Below are positions 8,589 through 16,323 of a DNA stretch of 64,000 nt, piece by piece. Under the pieces are notes generated by a model, which saw only the letters and a program-made list of their open reading frames with translations, did not search any database and was not told the origin of the DNA. A program made the position numbers and the translations under genes. How positions within the stretch are numbered: position 1 is the stretch's first letter; each line of letters begins with the position of its first letter. Origin of the DNA: Pseudalkalibacillus decolorationis (GTDB taxonomy: Bacteria > Bacillota > Bacilli > Bacillales > Fictibacillaceae); assembly GCF_024609785.1 (NCBI RefSeq), contig NZ_JANHJQ010000013.1, forward strand, positions 1 through 64,000, given 5' to 3'.

Positions 8589-9588
8589 GTAACACCTCCA
8601 CCTGTGCAGATCGATTTTCTATGAATTGCAGAGCTTTATTCGTTTCTTCGCTTTCTCCCATCAGTTCCATAACGAAAATGCCAAGTGGTGCCTCTTGTAT
8701 ATATTCAATCGAACCGTGGAGGAAGTTGCCTTTTACCTCAAATTGCTTAAGCATATCGGAAACGATACCCTCACCAGCAACGTCCCCTTTAAACATCACC
8801 TTTACAATCGTTCCTTGACACTTGTTTAAAATGGCGTCTGGCAGTTCAAAGGAAACGACACTCTTGATAAACTCCTTCGTCAGTTCCGTTTGTGGGTCGG
8901 CAAACGTGTCATACACAGTCCCTTCTTCAATGACTTTACCTTCCTGCATGATCGCCATTCGGTTACAAATCTCTTTAACAACTTTCATTTCATGAGTAAT
9001 CAAAACGATTGTAATATTGAGCTCTTTATTGATTCTTTTCAAAAGATCCAAAATTGACTTTGTCGTGGTCGGATCTAGGGCTGAAGTGGCTTCATCACAT
9101 AAGAGCACCGTCGGGTTGTTGGTAAGGGCACGAGCAATGCCTACCCGTTGTTTCTGGCCACCACTTAGTTGTGCAGGATAAACATCGCGTTTGTCTGTTA
9201 GACCAACCATTTCGAGCAATTCCTCGACACGAGCTTTGATTAAGTTGGCGGGTGTTTTAGCTGCTTTTAAGGAAAAGGCAATGTTTTCATAAACCGTTTT
9301 TTGGCTGATTAAATAAAAATGTTGAAAAATCATCCCGATCCTTAACCGCGCTAACCGCAACTTTTCGCCCTTTAAAGAGGTGAGATCGATGCCGTCTACG
9401 GTAATAGTTCCAGATGTAGGTCGCTCCAACAGATTGATACATCGAAGTAGCGAACTTTTTCCGGCGCCAGAATAACCGACGATTCCGTAGATTTCTCCTT
9501 CATGAACCGTCAACGAAACATCATCGACACCTTTTACGGAACCACTTTTCGTTTTATAAATTTTTGATAAATTGTGAATTTTAATCAT
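8575..9588 (-). CDS. metN: methionine ABC transporter ATP-binding protein MetN
   Basis: This 337-residue ATPase drives methionine import. Walker A is GYSGAGKSS (about 38-46), the ABC signature is LSGGQKQRVGIARAL (about 141-155), Walker B is VLLCDEATSALD, and the H-loop is LITHEM. The C-terminal 90 residues (FKGDVAGEGIVSDML onward) are the NIL regulatory domain that binds methionine and inhibits transport. An ATG follows GGGGGGCAT. It is the first gene of metNPQ and is controlled by the S-box riboswitch directly upstream. Confidence 0.94.
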   Translation of the reverse strand: MIKIHNLSKIYKTKSGSVKGVDDVSLTVHEGEIYGIVGYSGAGKSSLLRCINLLERPTSGTITVDGIDLTSLKGEKLRLARLRIGMIFQHFYLISQKTVYENIAFSLKAAKTPANLIKARVEELLEMVGLTDKRDVYPAQLSGGQKQRVGIARALTNNPTVLLCDEATSALDPTTTKSILDLLKRINKELNITIVLITHEMKVVKEICNRMAIMQEGKVIEEGTVYDTFADPQTELTKEFIKSVVSFELPDAILNKCQGTIVKVMFKGDVAGEGIVSDMLKQFEVKGNFLHGSIEYIQEAPLGIFVMELMGESEETNKALQFIENRSAQVEVLRDGV

Positions 9589-9644
9589 AGTATGCCCCCC
9601 TTTTTCATCCCGAAGTTAGAAACGATCACTCTTTTCTTTCTATG

Positions 9645-9797
9645 AAAAAATGCCTCTTTCACTTGAAAGAAGCATCGAAACATATCTATTTCTCAGCTTA
9701 TCTCTCAGAATGAAAACATTCTGCAGGAATTGGCACCTTCCCGAATTGGGGGTTGCCGGACGTCATAGGGCCTAGTCCCTCAGTCTCTCTGGATAAG
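9645..9797 (-). promoter_or_regulatory. SAM (S-box) riboswitch of metNPQ with terminator
   Basis: On the minus strand the aptamer runs from 9797 to about 9696. It carries the hallmark blocks CTTATCCAGAGAG, CTGAGGGACTAGGCCC, TGACGTCCGGCAACC and GGAAGGTGCCAATTCC, closed by GAGAGATAAG. Downstream, TGCCTCTTTC (9651-9660) pairs with GAAAGAAGCA (9665-9674), followed in the transcript by a U run, forming the intrinsic terminator. In this class SAM binding stabilises the terminator and switches off methionine uptake. The position 55 bp before metN fits. Confidence 0.96.
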
Positions 9798-9819
9798 TTC
9801 GGTTATTTAATTAAATTAC

Positions 9820-9848
9820 ATACTACTAAGCTATGTTTATCCTGTCAA
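9820..9848 (-). promoter_or_regulatory. sigma-A promoter of metNPQ
   Basis: A TTGACA -35 box (9843-9848) and a TAGTAT -10 box (9820-9825), separated by exactly 17 bp, lie just upstream of the S-box aptamer on the minus strand. Confidence 0.75.
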
Positions 9849-10033
9849 TTACTTTATATAGCGGTGCTTTTATATGAAGCGCTTCCATTGTTGTGAAATC
9901 AACTTGAAAGCATAATATAAATTATTTTGATTAACTTGACCAACATAAGCCTTCAGAGCTTTCCACATAGAGTCCTATATAAGAACCTAAACGGCGGATA
10001 ATCAGTAGGGGAGGATGCTCCCTAGTAGTTAAT

Positions 10034-10174
10034 CTATGGTTTTATCAGTTTATCATCTGGCTGATCCGGAGCATTATCATAAAATTGCTGGAACAAATAG
10101 GTAAGGTAAGAGTTTAGTTCAAATCGATCTTGATCAACGAAATTAGCCAACGTTAATTTACTTTCCCTCGACAC
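10034..10174 (-). CDS. small hypothetical protein, 46 aa
   Basis: A GTG-initiated frame of 46 codons follows a near-perfect AAGGAGG site 9 bases upstream, which is why it is listed despite its size. The product is soluble and acidic at the C-terminus (DNAPDQPDDK), with an aromatic central helix (RFELNSYLTYLFQQFY). No family is recognised. It lies alone between the metNPQ promoter and serC, on the minus strand. Just downstream on its strand is a stem-loop around AGTAGGGGAG/CTCCCTAGTA with no U run. Expression is inferred only from the ribosome site. Confidence 0.45.
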   Translation of the reverse strand: MSRESKLTLANFVDQDRFELNSYLTYLFQQFYDNAPDQPDDKLIKP

Positions 10175-10304
10175 TATTAATCTACCTCCTTCATTTCTTC
10201 CTTAACTTAATGATTACCAAACTATTACTCTTTTATACGTACAAATTAAGCGGATCACTATAGTTAAGAAGATGAGCCCTTTATTACGAGTCCTCATTTT
10301 TCTA

Positions 10305-10397
10305 GCACGTTAAGAAAGTATAAAAATACTTTCTATAGTATAAGCGTAGCTAAGGCGATCGCCAGCGCCAAAGGCTTAGCTGAGCCAAGTTTTCTTT
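10305..10397. repeat. dispersed palindromic repeat, short form, copy 1
   Basis: An element of about 93 bp begins CACGTTAAGAAAGTATAAAA and ends GAGCCAAGTTTTCTTTAA. It contains the perfect palindrome GAAAGTATAAAAATACTTTC and a second imperfect inverted repeat (AGCTAAGGC with GCCAAG), so it can form two adjacent hairpins. Near-identical copies lie at 21044-21136, 48590-48680 (inverted) and 63912-64000. Confidence 0.85.
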
Positions 10398-10407
10398 AAT
10401 TTTAAAA

Positions 10408-10454
10408 ATAAGACGAACGAAATACAAAAAACTTTAAAAAATGTTCGTCATTTT
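10408..10454 (+). promoter_or_regulatory. PurBox-like inverted pair upstream of serC
   Basis: CGAAC at 10414-10418 and its inverse GTTCG at 10443-10447 are each set in an A/T-rich 14-mer (AAGACGAACGAAAT and, inverted, AAAATGACGAACAT). They are separated by 24 bp, the spacing expected of Bacillus PurR operators (two PurBoxes with a 16-17 bp gap). The downstream genes make serine, the donor of glycine and C1 units for purines. PurR control is therefore plausible but is inferred. Confidence 0.5.
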
Positions 10455-10617
10455 CAAAGGTTGATAAATCAATTATGTAAGCGGTATCAATAAAAAGAAG
10501 GGGGAAATGTTCGTTTTCTACCCCTTGATATGTCGTTCATTACAATTTATAATTCATGAATATTATCTAATTATTAAATATTCTGTTTTTAAATAAGAAG
10601 CGAATGAGGGTGTTTAC

Positions 10618-11733
10618 GTGGAAAGAGTTTATAATTTTTCAGCAGGTCCTTCTATGCTACCGTTGCTAGTGTTAGAAAAGGCTCAAAAAGAGTTAGTCAA
10701 TTACGCAGATACGGGAATGTCTGTTATGGAGTTAAGCCATCGTTCGGGATTATTTACAGAGATCATCACCAAAGCCGAGCAGCTGCTAAGAGAGCTAATG
10801 GATATTCCGAAAAATTACAAGGTGCTGTTTGTGCAAGGGGGAGCGTCGCAGCAGTTTGCTATGGTGCCGATGAACCTACTTACCAAAAGTCGAAAAGCGG
10901 ACTACGTAAACACCGGCTCCTGGTCGAAGAAAGCGATCAAGGAAGCGAAAAAATATGGAGATATTCGCGTAATCGCTTCATCAGAGGATGCAAACTTCAG
11001 CTATATACCGGCTGTGGACAGCAGCATGATTGATCCAGAGGCGGATTATGTTCATATCACAACAAATAACACAATAGAAGGAACAGCCTTTTCCGAAATT
11101 CCGGACACAGGCGGAGTGCCGCTTGTAGCGGATATGTCTTCCAATATTTTATCGGAGGAAATCGATGTCTCGAAATTTGGTCTGATTTATGCCGGAGCAC
11201 AAAAAAACATCGGGCCTGCAGGGTTGACCGTTGTTATTATTCGAGAAGACTTAATCGGGCAAGCACCGGAAAGCTTCCCGACAATGCTTGCATACAAGAC
11301 ACACAGCGACAGCGGTTCCTTGTATAATACTCCACCAACGTATGGAATCTATATGGCTAAGCTTGTCTTTGAATGGTTGAAGGAGCTTGGTGGCCTGAAG
11401 GAAATGGAGAGAATCAACCGCGAAAAAGCACAGATGTTGTACGATTTCCTTGAGGTATCCACCATATTTAAATCTCCTGTGCGAAAGGACAGCCGTTCAA
11501 TTATGAATATTCCTTTTGTATCCCCGTCCTCTGAATTGGACGCTGCGTTTTTGAAAAAAGCAAAATCCGTGGGGCTCGAAACATTAAAAGGCCACCGTTC
11601 TGTCGGCGGCATGCGCGCAAGCCTCTATAATGCGATGCCAGTAGAAGGTGTCCAGTCATTGATTGCTTGTTTGAAAGAATTTGAAAATAAACTTAAGATA
11701 AAAGGGGAGACCGAAACAAATGTACGCAATTAA
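10618..11733 (+). CDS. serC: phosphoserine aminotransferase SerC
   Basis: This 371-residue PLP enzyme converts 3-phosphohydroxypyruvate and glutamate into phosphoserine and 2-oxoglutarate, step two of serine synthesis. The N-terminus [10 protein letters not shown], the [10 protein letters not shown] phosphate-binding region and the Schiff-base Lys196 in [12 protein letters not shown] are diagnostic. The start is GTG, behind a rather weak GAGGG site. The last 14 bases overlap the start of serA, so the two are translationally coupled. A possible PurR operator lies 165 bp upstream. The usual B. subtilis arrangement has serA and serC apart; here they form a compact serC-serA operon. Confidence 0.95.
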   Translation: MERVYNFSAGPSMLPLLVLEKAQKELVNYADTGMSVMELSHRSGLFTEIITKAEQLLRELMDIPKNYKVLFVQGGASQQFAMVPMNLLTKSRKADYVNTGSWSKKAIKEAKKYGDIRVIASSEDANFSYIPAVDSSMIDPEADYVHITTNNTIEGTAFSEIPDTGGVPLVADMSSNILSEEIDVSKFGLIYAGAQKNIGPAGLTVVIIREDLIGQAPESFPTMLAYKTHSDSGSLYNTPPTYGIYMAKLVFEWLKELGGLKEMERINREKAQMLYDFLEVSTIFKSPVRKDSRSIMNIPFVSPSSELDAAFLKKAKSVGLETLKGHRSVGGMRASLYNAMPVEGVQSLIACLKEFENKLKIKGETETNVRN

Positions 11734-12895
11734 AACGTTAAATAATATTGCTGAACGTGGCTTAAGTGAATTCAACAACGAAAATTACGTAATCGATACA
11801 GACAGTGAGGACCTTGGAGCGATCGTTCTTCGGAGCTTCAATATGCATGACATGAAATTCGACAAAAATATTAAAGCAATCGCAAGGGCAGGCGCGGGTG
11901 TCAATAATATTCCAGTCAGCGATTGCACAAAACGTGGAATTGTTGTGTTCAATACACCAGGTGCCAATGCGAATGCGGTTAAAGAGCTTGTACTGACGAC
12001 ATTAATGGCTTCTTCTCGTAACTTGTTTGATGGAGTTGCCTGGACAAAGACGTTGGAAGGACAGGGAGAACAAATTCCAAAGCTTGTAGAAGCCGGAAAA
12101 AAGCAGTTTCTCGGTAAAGAAATTAAAGGGAAAACACTAGGAGTAATCGGTTTGGGGGCGATTGGTGCCTTAGTAGCAAATGATGCGCTCGACTTGGATA
12201 TGGATGTGATGGGGTTCGACCCGTTCATCTCTGTGGATACAGCTTGGACCCTGTCCCGCAACGTACAGCGTGCCATGACGATTGAACAGCTCTTTGCCAA
12301 CTGTGATTACATTACTATACACGTTCCGTTAACCGAACAGACAAGAGGTATGATCAACGAAGAAACCTTAAGCATCATGAAAAATGGCGTTCATATTTTG
12401 AATTTCTCTCGTGGTGAGCTTGTGAATGAAAAAGACATGTCTGTCGCACTTGAAGGCGGAAAAGTCGGTAAGTATATTACAGACTTTCCGAATGAAACGG
12501 TGTTGAAAATGAAAAATGTCGTTCCAATTCCTCATCTTGGAGCTTCGACGAAAGAATCAGAGGAAAACTGTGCGATCATGGCTGCCCGGCAGGTAAAGGA
12601 TTTTCTTGAAACAGGAAACATCAAAAATTCAGTTAATTTCCCAAATGCCTCCCTTCCTTTTACAGGAAAACGCCGTGTGACTGCTTACCATGAAAACGTT
12701 CCAAACATGGTTGGCCAGATCACATCTGCACTATCAAACTACAACTTGAACATTGCCGATATGGTCAACAGAAGCCGAGACAATTACGCATACACGATGA
12801 TCGACATTGACAATAAAGTAAACGGCGATGTCATTCCTTACTTAGAAGAAGAAATCAACCAAATCGAAGGCATCGTTACTGTCCGCATTATTTAA
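11720..12895 (+). CDS. serA: D-3-phosphoglycerate dehydrogenase, short form
   Basis: This 391-residue NAD-dependent dehydrogenase oxidises 3-phosphoglycerate to 3-phosphohydroxypyruvate, the first step of serine synthesis. Its substrate domain carries [11 protein letters not shown], and the Rossmann motif is [15 protein letters not shown] (about 136-150). The catalytic Arg lies in NFSRGELV and the catalytic His in PHLGAST. A C-terminal ACT-like region follows from about 320 ([14 protein letters not shown] onward). It is about 130 residues shorter than B. subtilis SerA because it lacks the intervening domain, matching the short class often paired with serC. It starts inside serC and is followed by a terminator. 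Confidence 0.92.
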   Translation: MYAIKTLNNIAERGLSEFNNENYVIDTDSEDLGAIVLRSFNMHDMKFDKNIKAIARAGAGVNNIPVSDCTKRGIVVFNTPGANANAVKELVLTTLMASSRNLFDGVAWTKTLEGQGEQIPKLVEAGKKQFLGKEIKGKTLGVIGLGAIGALVANDALDLDMDVMGFDPFISVDTAWTLSRNVQRAMTIEQLFANCDYITIHVPLTEQTRGMINEETLSIMKNGVHILNFSRGELVNEKDMSVALEGGKVGKYITDFPNETVLKMKNVVPIPHLGASTKESEENCAIMAARQVKDFLETGNIKNSVNFPNASLPFTGKRRVTAYHENVPNMVGQITSALSNYNLNIADMVNRSRDNYAYTMIDIDNKVNGDVIPYLEEEINQIEGIVTVRII

Positions 12896-12924
12896 ACACA
12901 AACAAACTGTTAACGTGAAAAATA

Positions 12925-12968
12925 AAAGCCGCATTACTCCGTCGAAGTGATTCATGCGGCTTCCTTTT
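12925..12968 (+). terminator. terminator after serCA
   Basis: AAGCCGCAT (12926-12934) pairs with ATGCGGCTT (12954-12962), followed by CCTTTTAT. Confidence 0.75.
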
Positions 12969-13106
12969 ATGCAGTTTATGCTTCGGCATGGCTCTTGAAT
13001 ACCTATACATTGCTTACTTCAGGACGATGACGATTTGTACATAAGCATCATCATCCTTGATTACACCATGTGCACCTGTTTGTTTTATTTTTCCCGAAAT
13101 ATAGTA

Positions 13107-13475
13107 CTAGATGATTTGAATAATATCCTGGTCTCTGCTTTCCACCCCTTCGCTAAAAGTGATCTTTGTTTTAAAACGGTACGATATTTCTTTTGTCGTA
13201 ATTGGGACTGTAGACGATAGTTTATACGTCAGTGATTTTTTATATAATTCTCCTGAGTGGATAAGTTTTGATGTTAATAGGGTTACTGTATCAATTACTT
13301 TTTCAATACCTGTAGCTTGATCAATCATGACCAAATCACTGTCAATTCGTTTAATTTGTTGTTCGATGGTACCGCCTTTGATTAAGAAATATCCGACAAT
13401 ATGTTCACCAGGCCTATACGTTTCCTTAGGCAGAATAAGATCTATTTGTGCCGATCCAATTCCTAAAAGGGACAT
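13107..13475 (-). CDS. Spo0M-like arrestin-fold protein, N-terminal half only
   Basis: The 122-residue product matches the N-terminal beta-sandwich domain of Spo0M (SLLGIGSAQIDLIL, then YRPGEHIVGYFLIKGG, then LTYKLSSTVPITTK). Full-length Spo0M has two such domains and about 250 residues, so the C-terminal half is absent. The frame ends cleanly, so it may be a natural single-domain form or a truncation. The start at ATG 13475 follows GAGG; an alternative TTG at 13493 follows GGAGG and adds six residues. It sits 37 bp downstream of an FbpB-like gene, and both lie behind a Mn2+ riboswitch. Spo0M affects sporulation and cell-envelope behaviour; its molecular role is not settled. Confidence 0.7.
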   Translation of the reverse strand: MSLLGIGSAQIDLILPKETYRPGEHIVGYFLIKGGTIEQQIKRIDSDLVMIDQATGIEKVIDTVTLLTSKLIHSGELYKKSLTYKLSSTVPITTKEISYRFKTKITFSEGVESRDQDIIQII

Positions 13476-13512
13476 GCATTTCCTCAGTATCAATGAACAA
13501 CCTCCTAAATCA

Positions 13513-13641
13513 TTATTTTGTTAGATTTGTATATTTTGCGTCAATACGTTTTTCGATTCTTTCAATCTGTGCCTTATCTTTAAGGAGCTCTTCTTTGTTT
13601 TCTTTGATTAACTCAGAAAAGGATACTTTTACTTTTTTCAT
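13513..13641 (-). CDS. FbpB-like small basic protein, 42 aa
   Basis: The 42-codon frame encodes a lysine/glutamate-rich helical peptide. Its pattern SFSELIKENKEELLKDK, then IERIEKRI, matches the small basic proteins annotated as the FbpB family in Bacillus. In B. subtilis, FbpA/B/C are Fur-regulated and assist the FsrA iron-sparing small RNA response. Here no Fur box was recognised. Instead the gene is the first well-formed frame after a yybP-ykoY riboswitch and terminator on the same strand, so Mn2+ should control it. The ribosome site (AAAGG) is modest. The next gene, Spo0M-like, starts about 37 bp downstream. The family match is by pattern only. Confidence 0.65.
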   Translation of the reverse strand: MKKVKVSFSELIKENKEELLKDKAQIERIEKRIDAKYTNLTK

Positions 13642-13722
13642 TGTGCCATCAAAACCTTTCTTTAATTTTTTTTGATATAACGTATAACATCAAGTAAATG
13701 CTGATTGTTTTCCATTTCTTCA

Positions 13723-13885
13723 CTAAAAAAACCTTTACCAATTTTCGGTAAAGGTTTTTTATACAAATAAAGACCTCTACCAATCAGTAAAGGTCTTGCT
13801 AACAACATTATGTTGCCAACAAAGCCGAGAGTGTACAACTCCGTAATGACGACTTTGTTATAAAAGCTACTCCCCTTTAGGAGAA
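13723..13885 (-). promoter_or_regulatory. yybP-ykoY manganese riboswitch with terminator
   Basis: Read on the minus strand from 13885, the sequence contains AAAGGGGAGTAGC, a CGTCATTAC loop element, CTCTCGGC, TTGGCAACATAATGTTG and GCAAGACCTTTACT...GGTAGAGGTC. These are the conserved blocks of the yybP-ykoY class, which senses Mn2+. Immediately after, AACCTTTACC and GGTAAAGGTT pair to form an intrinsic terminator with a T run (13725-13760). The blocks closely match the second copy at 28955-29117. Mn2+ binding normally favours read-through into a Mn exporter gene; here the downstream genes are FbpB-like and Spo0M-like. Confidence 0.9.
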
Positions 13886-13960
13886 CTATTTACTATTTGA
13901 GTCAATAATAAATTATCTTTATGGACTTGTCAATTAAGGGGTATTCATTTTTTCATGAGT

Positions 13961-14112
13961 AAAGAAAGTATAAAAGTTTGCGGCATGGATGTAATGTCCA
14001 GCTTCAGCGCCCAACCACTTGGATCACTTCAGGCCTCCTGCGGCGGCAACAGCCTCCTCGTCGGTCTTCCAGTGACCTTCGTGGCTAAGCAGGGCGCTTG
14101 CGCTTTTCTTAA
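13961..14112. repeat. dispersed repeat, long form, copy 2 (3' end of truncated regulator)
   Basis: This element of about 150 bp starts AAAGAAAGTATAAAAG and ends GCGCTTGCGCTTTTCTT, the same edges as the copy at 7757-7916. It has a different internal sequence, CCTCCTGCGGCGGCAACAG. The reading frame of the truncated regulator runs about 90 bases into it, adding an unnatural tail to that protein. Confidence 0.65.
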
Positions 14113-14686
14113 TATTAAGCATTATTCTATATATCTTCTTTGGTCTCCCACGTAACTTTTGCTGCTTTTTATATAAAACCTGTGCTGTACCCGCTTCTTC
14201 AAATTTATTTAAAATTCGATTGGAGCTTCGCGTCGAGATACCTAAATAAGCAGCTAAATCATCAGCAGAAAATTCATTCGTGTTCTTTTTTAACATTGCC
14301 GCCAGTATTTTTTGGATCTTGAGCGAGGCGACACCCGTTTGCTCACTCACCTTCTCGATTTCGGGATTCAAGCTGTTTGAGACGGTCAAACAATTGCCCT
14401 CACCTAAAGGACCGATAATTTGTTCACCTTCCGTAATTATAAATGAAGCTTGTTCCTCACGGCTGTCTGACAATTGGTTGGCAATCAATGCATTCGTCCG
14501 GGCTTCATCAATTGAATTGCCAATACCCCAACCTATGTTGATTGTAAACGGCAGTTCTTGTTTTAGAAATTCGTAAAGTGGGCAGCCGATGAAGTTTTGA
14601 GTGAGGATCGAAGAAAGCCCATTTGCTTTAGCAATGGGATGAATTCGATCACTCCAAAAAGAAATAGCGATCAAACTCCTTGTCAT
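14024..14686 (-). pseudogene. N-terminally truncated HTH regulator, paralogue of the 19716 gene
   Basis: The 220-residue frame matches only the C-terminal half of the 432-residue regulator encoded at 19716-21014. Shared features are a GGDEF-like core (INIGWGIGNSIDEARTNA here, VAVGIGFGKTVLLAETNA there), an HTH (FSADDLAAYLGISTRSSNRIL) and the RGRPKKIYR basic tail. About 210-280 N-terminal residues are missing, where a TnpB element now abuts the gene. About 30 C-terminal residues (after YRIM) are translated from a dispersed repeat. A GGAAG site before the ATG means a product could still be made. It is listed as a degraded gene, although a DNA-binding fragment cannot be excluded. Confidence 0.65.
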
Positions 14687-14716
14687 TTCTTCCTTCTTGT
14701 AGTATTCTTTTATAGA

Positions 14717-14730
14717 ACGTATGTTCGTTT
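14717..14730. promoter_or_regulatory. LexA/SOS-box-like palindrome
   Basis: AGAACGTATGTTCG on the plus strand (CGAACATACGTTCT on minus) matches the Bacillus LexA box core GAAC-N4-GTTC, including the outer C. It lies between the truncated regulator and tnpB, 18 bp before the tnpB start codon. It may be a true operator for tnpB, or simply part of the insertion element's left end. Confidence 0.35.
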
Positions 14731-14748
14731 TATGAGGGAGGGGCAGAA

Positions 14749-16323
14749 ATGGCGAAAGGGCAATCTCCGAGCTTTGTACTCACACTTGAACTGGAACGGA
14801 ACCCACTGTTATTTTCCATCCTTGAAAAGGAACTGGAAGGTTGCCGTGTCATCTATAATACGGTACTCGGAATCTATCTCAAGCGAGAACACCAATACAA
14901 ACGTGAAAAAGTGTATAAACGATGTATACGTCAATTAAAAGGAATCCATCAGAAGCTTCGTTTGGATGAGGATAATCCTACGCTAAAAGAAGAAAAGAAG
15001 AACCTCTACCTTCAGCTGAACCAGCTTCGCGAAAAGTACCAACTCACGGAATATGCCGCCCATCAATGGATCAAACCCATCCGTCAGCACTTTGGCAATC
15101 AAGTCAATGCCGCAGTGGCTCAAAAAATCGCCTCACGTGTATGGCTCGCTTTTCGTCAGAAACTATTCGGAAAAGCAACCAAGGTCAGGTTCATTCGAAA
15201 AGGAGAGATGGTGAGTCTAGAAGGGAAGACGAACACGACAGGCTGGCGGTATGTAGATCGTCACCTCGTCTACAAAGATCTATCAACGTCTTTACGAATC
15301 CAACCCAACGACGGGTATGCCTCCACCATTCTGTCTCAACTTGAAAATCAAACCTCCTTCTCCTACACCAAAACCAAAGAAGGCAAACCCACTGTATTTG
15401 TCGAACCGTATCGTGTGAAATATGTACGTGTAGTTAAAAAGGGAATCCGTGGAAACGTCCGTTATTTTGCCGATCTCGTCATTGGTGGGTATCCACCGAT
15501 CAAAACCAAAACACTCGGAAAGGGGCCGGTCGGGTTGGATATTGGAACCTCAACCCTGGCCGTTTCCTCCCTCGCTAAAGTCGGTCTATGGAATTTAGCG
15601 GATCAGGTTCAACGCCTCTCTCGTGACATTCGTCTTCTTCAACGCAAGATGGACCGATCGAAAAGGGCGGTCAACCCAGAGAACTACCACGAGGATTGTA
15701 CGATCAAGAAAGGGAAGAAAACCTGGATCTATTCCAAACGCTATCAACTCCTACGTACTCGGTTACAAGAATGTTATCGAAAGCAAAGGGTGGTCCGAAA
15801 ACAGTCCCACAACCACTTGTCCAACCTCTTATTAAGCTTCGGTGATTGCTTCTACATCGAGACGATGAATTTTAAAGCACTCCAAAAACGGAAAAAAGAC
15901 ACGGAAGTTTCGGAGAAGACCGGGAAAATGAAACGGAAGAAGCGATTCGGAAAAAGTATCGGTCATCGAGCACCTGCTATGTTGGTTCAGCTAATAGAGC
16001 AAAAAGTCAAACGACTTGAGGGGACGTTTGTTCATGTCCAAACCCAATCCTTCAAAGCCAGTCAATACTGTCATCAGCGTCGATCGTATATGAAAAAGCC
16101 ATTAGCTCAACGATGGCATCCTTTCGAGGATGGCTCCCGCGTTCAACGGGATTTGTATTCCGCTTTTCTGTTGATGAATGCCAATCAAACGGGCACACGA
16201 CCGGTTCAAAAACGATGCCAGGAAACATACCCCCTCTTTAAACGGAACCATGATGAGACCGTAAATCATATTCTTACAGAAAATAAGATGATTTTGAATT
16301 CAGGAATTGTCCTCCATCCATAA
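14749..16323 (+). CDS. tnpB: TnpB-family RNA-guided nuclease-like protein
   Basis: This 524-residue OrfB/TnpB-related protein has an N-terminal helical and wedge region and a C-terminal RuvC core. The three catalytic acidic positions are visible: Asp in GLDIGTSTLAVSS (about residue 265), Glu in FYIETMNFKAL, and Asp in RVQRDLYSAFLL. The usual zinc-finger (two CxxC pairs) between the last two motifs is absent; only one Cys, in SQYCHQRRS, remains. This resembles the TnpB-related group without zinc finger. TnpB proteins are guided by an RNA from the element's 3' end. The start codon follows GAGGGAGGGG. GC content and codon use look richer than in neighbouring genes. Confidence 0.8.
   Translation: MAKGQSPSFVLTLELERNPLLFSILEKELEGCRVIYNTVLGIYLKREHQYKREKVYKRCIRQLKGIHQKLRLDEDNPTLKEEKKNLYLQLNQLREKYQLTEYAAHQWIKPIRQHFGNQVNAAVAQKIASRVWLAFRQKLFGKATKVRFIRKGEMVSLEGKTNTTGWRYVDRHLVYKDLSTSLRIQPNDGYASTILSQLENQTSFSYTKTKEGKPTVFVEPYRVKYVRVVKKGIRGNVRYFADLVIGGYPPIKTKTLGKGPVGLDIGTSTLAVSSLAKVGLWNLADQVQRLSRDIRLLQRKMDRSKRAVNPENYHEDCTIKKGKKTWIYSKRYQLLRTRLQECYRKQRVVRKQSHNHLSNLLLSFGDCFYIETMNFKALQKRKKDTEVSEKTGKMKRKKRFGKSIGHRAPAMLVQLIEQKVKRLEGTFVHVQTQSFKASQYCHQRRSYMKKPLAQRWHPFEDGSRVQRDLYSAFLLMNANQTGTRPVQKRCQETYPLFKRNHDETVNHILTENKMILNSGIVLHP

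Noticed and set aside
9871-9886. TGAAGCGCTTCCA as a CcpA cre site upstream of metNPQ
   Set aside because: The spacing between the TG and CG elements is one base too short for the cre consensus.
10001-10036. GC-rich stem-loop after the 46-codon ORF as its terminator
   Set aside because: The stem is imperfect and no T run follows on either strand.
13662-13715. 17-codon frame between the Mn2+ riboswitch terminator and the FbpB-like gene
   Set aside because: It has only a weak ribosome site and is too short to support; mentioned as a possible leader peptide but not annotated as a gene.
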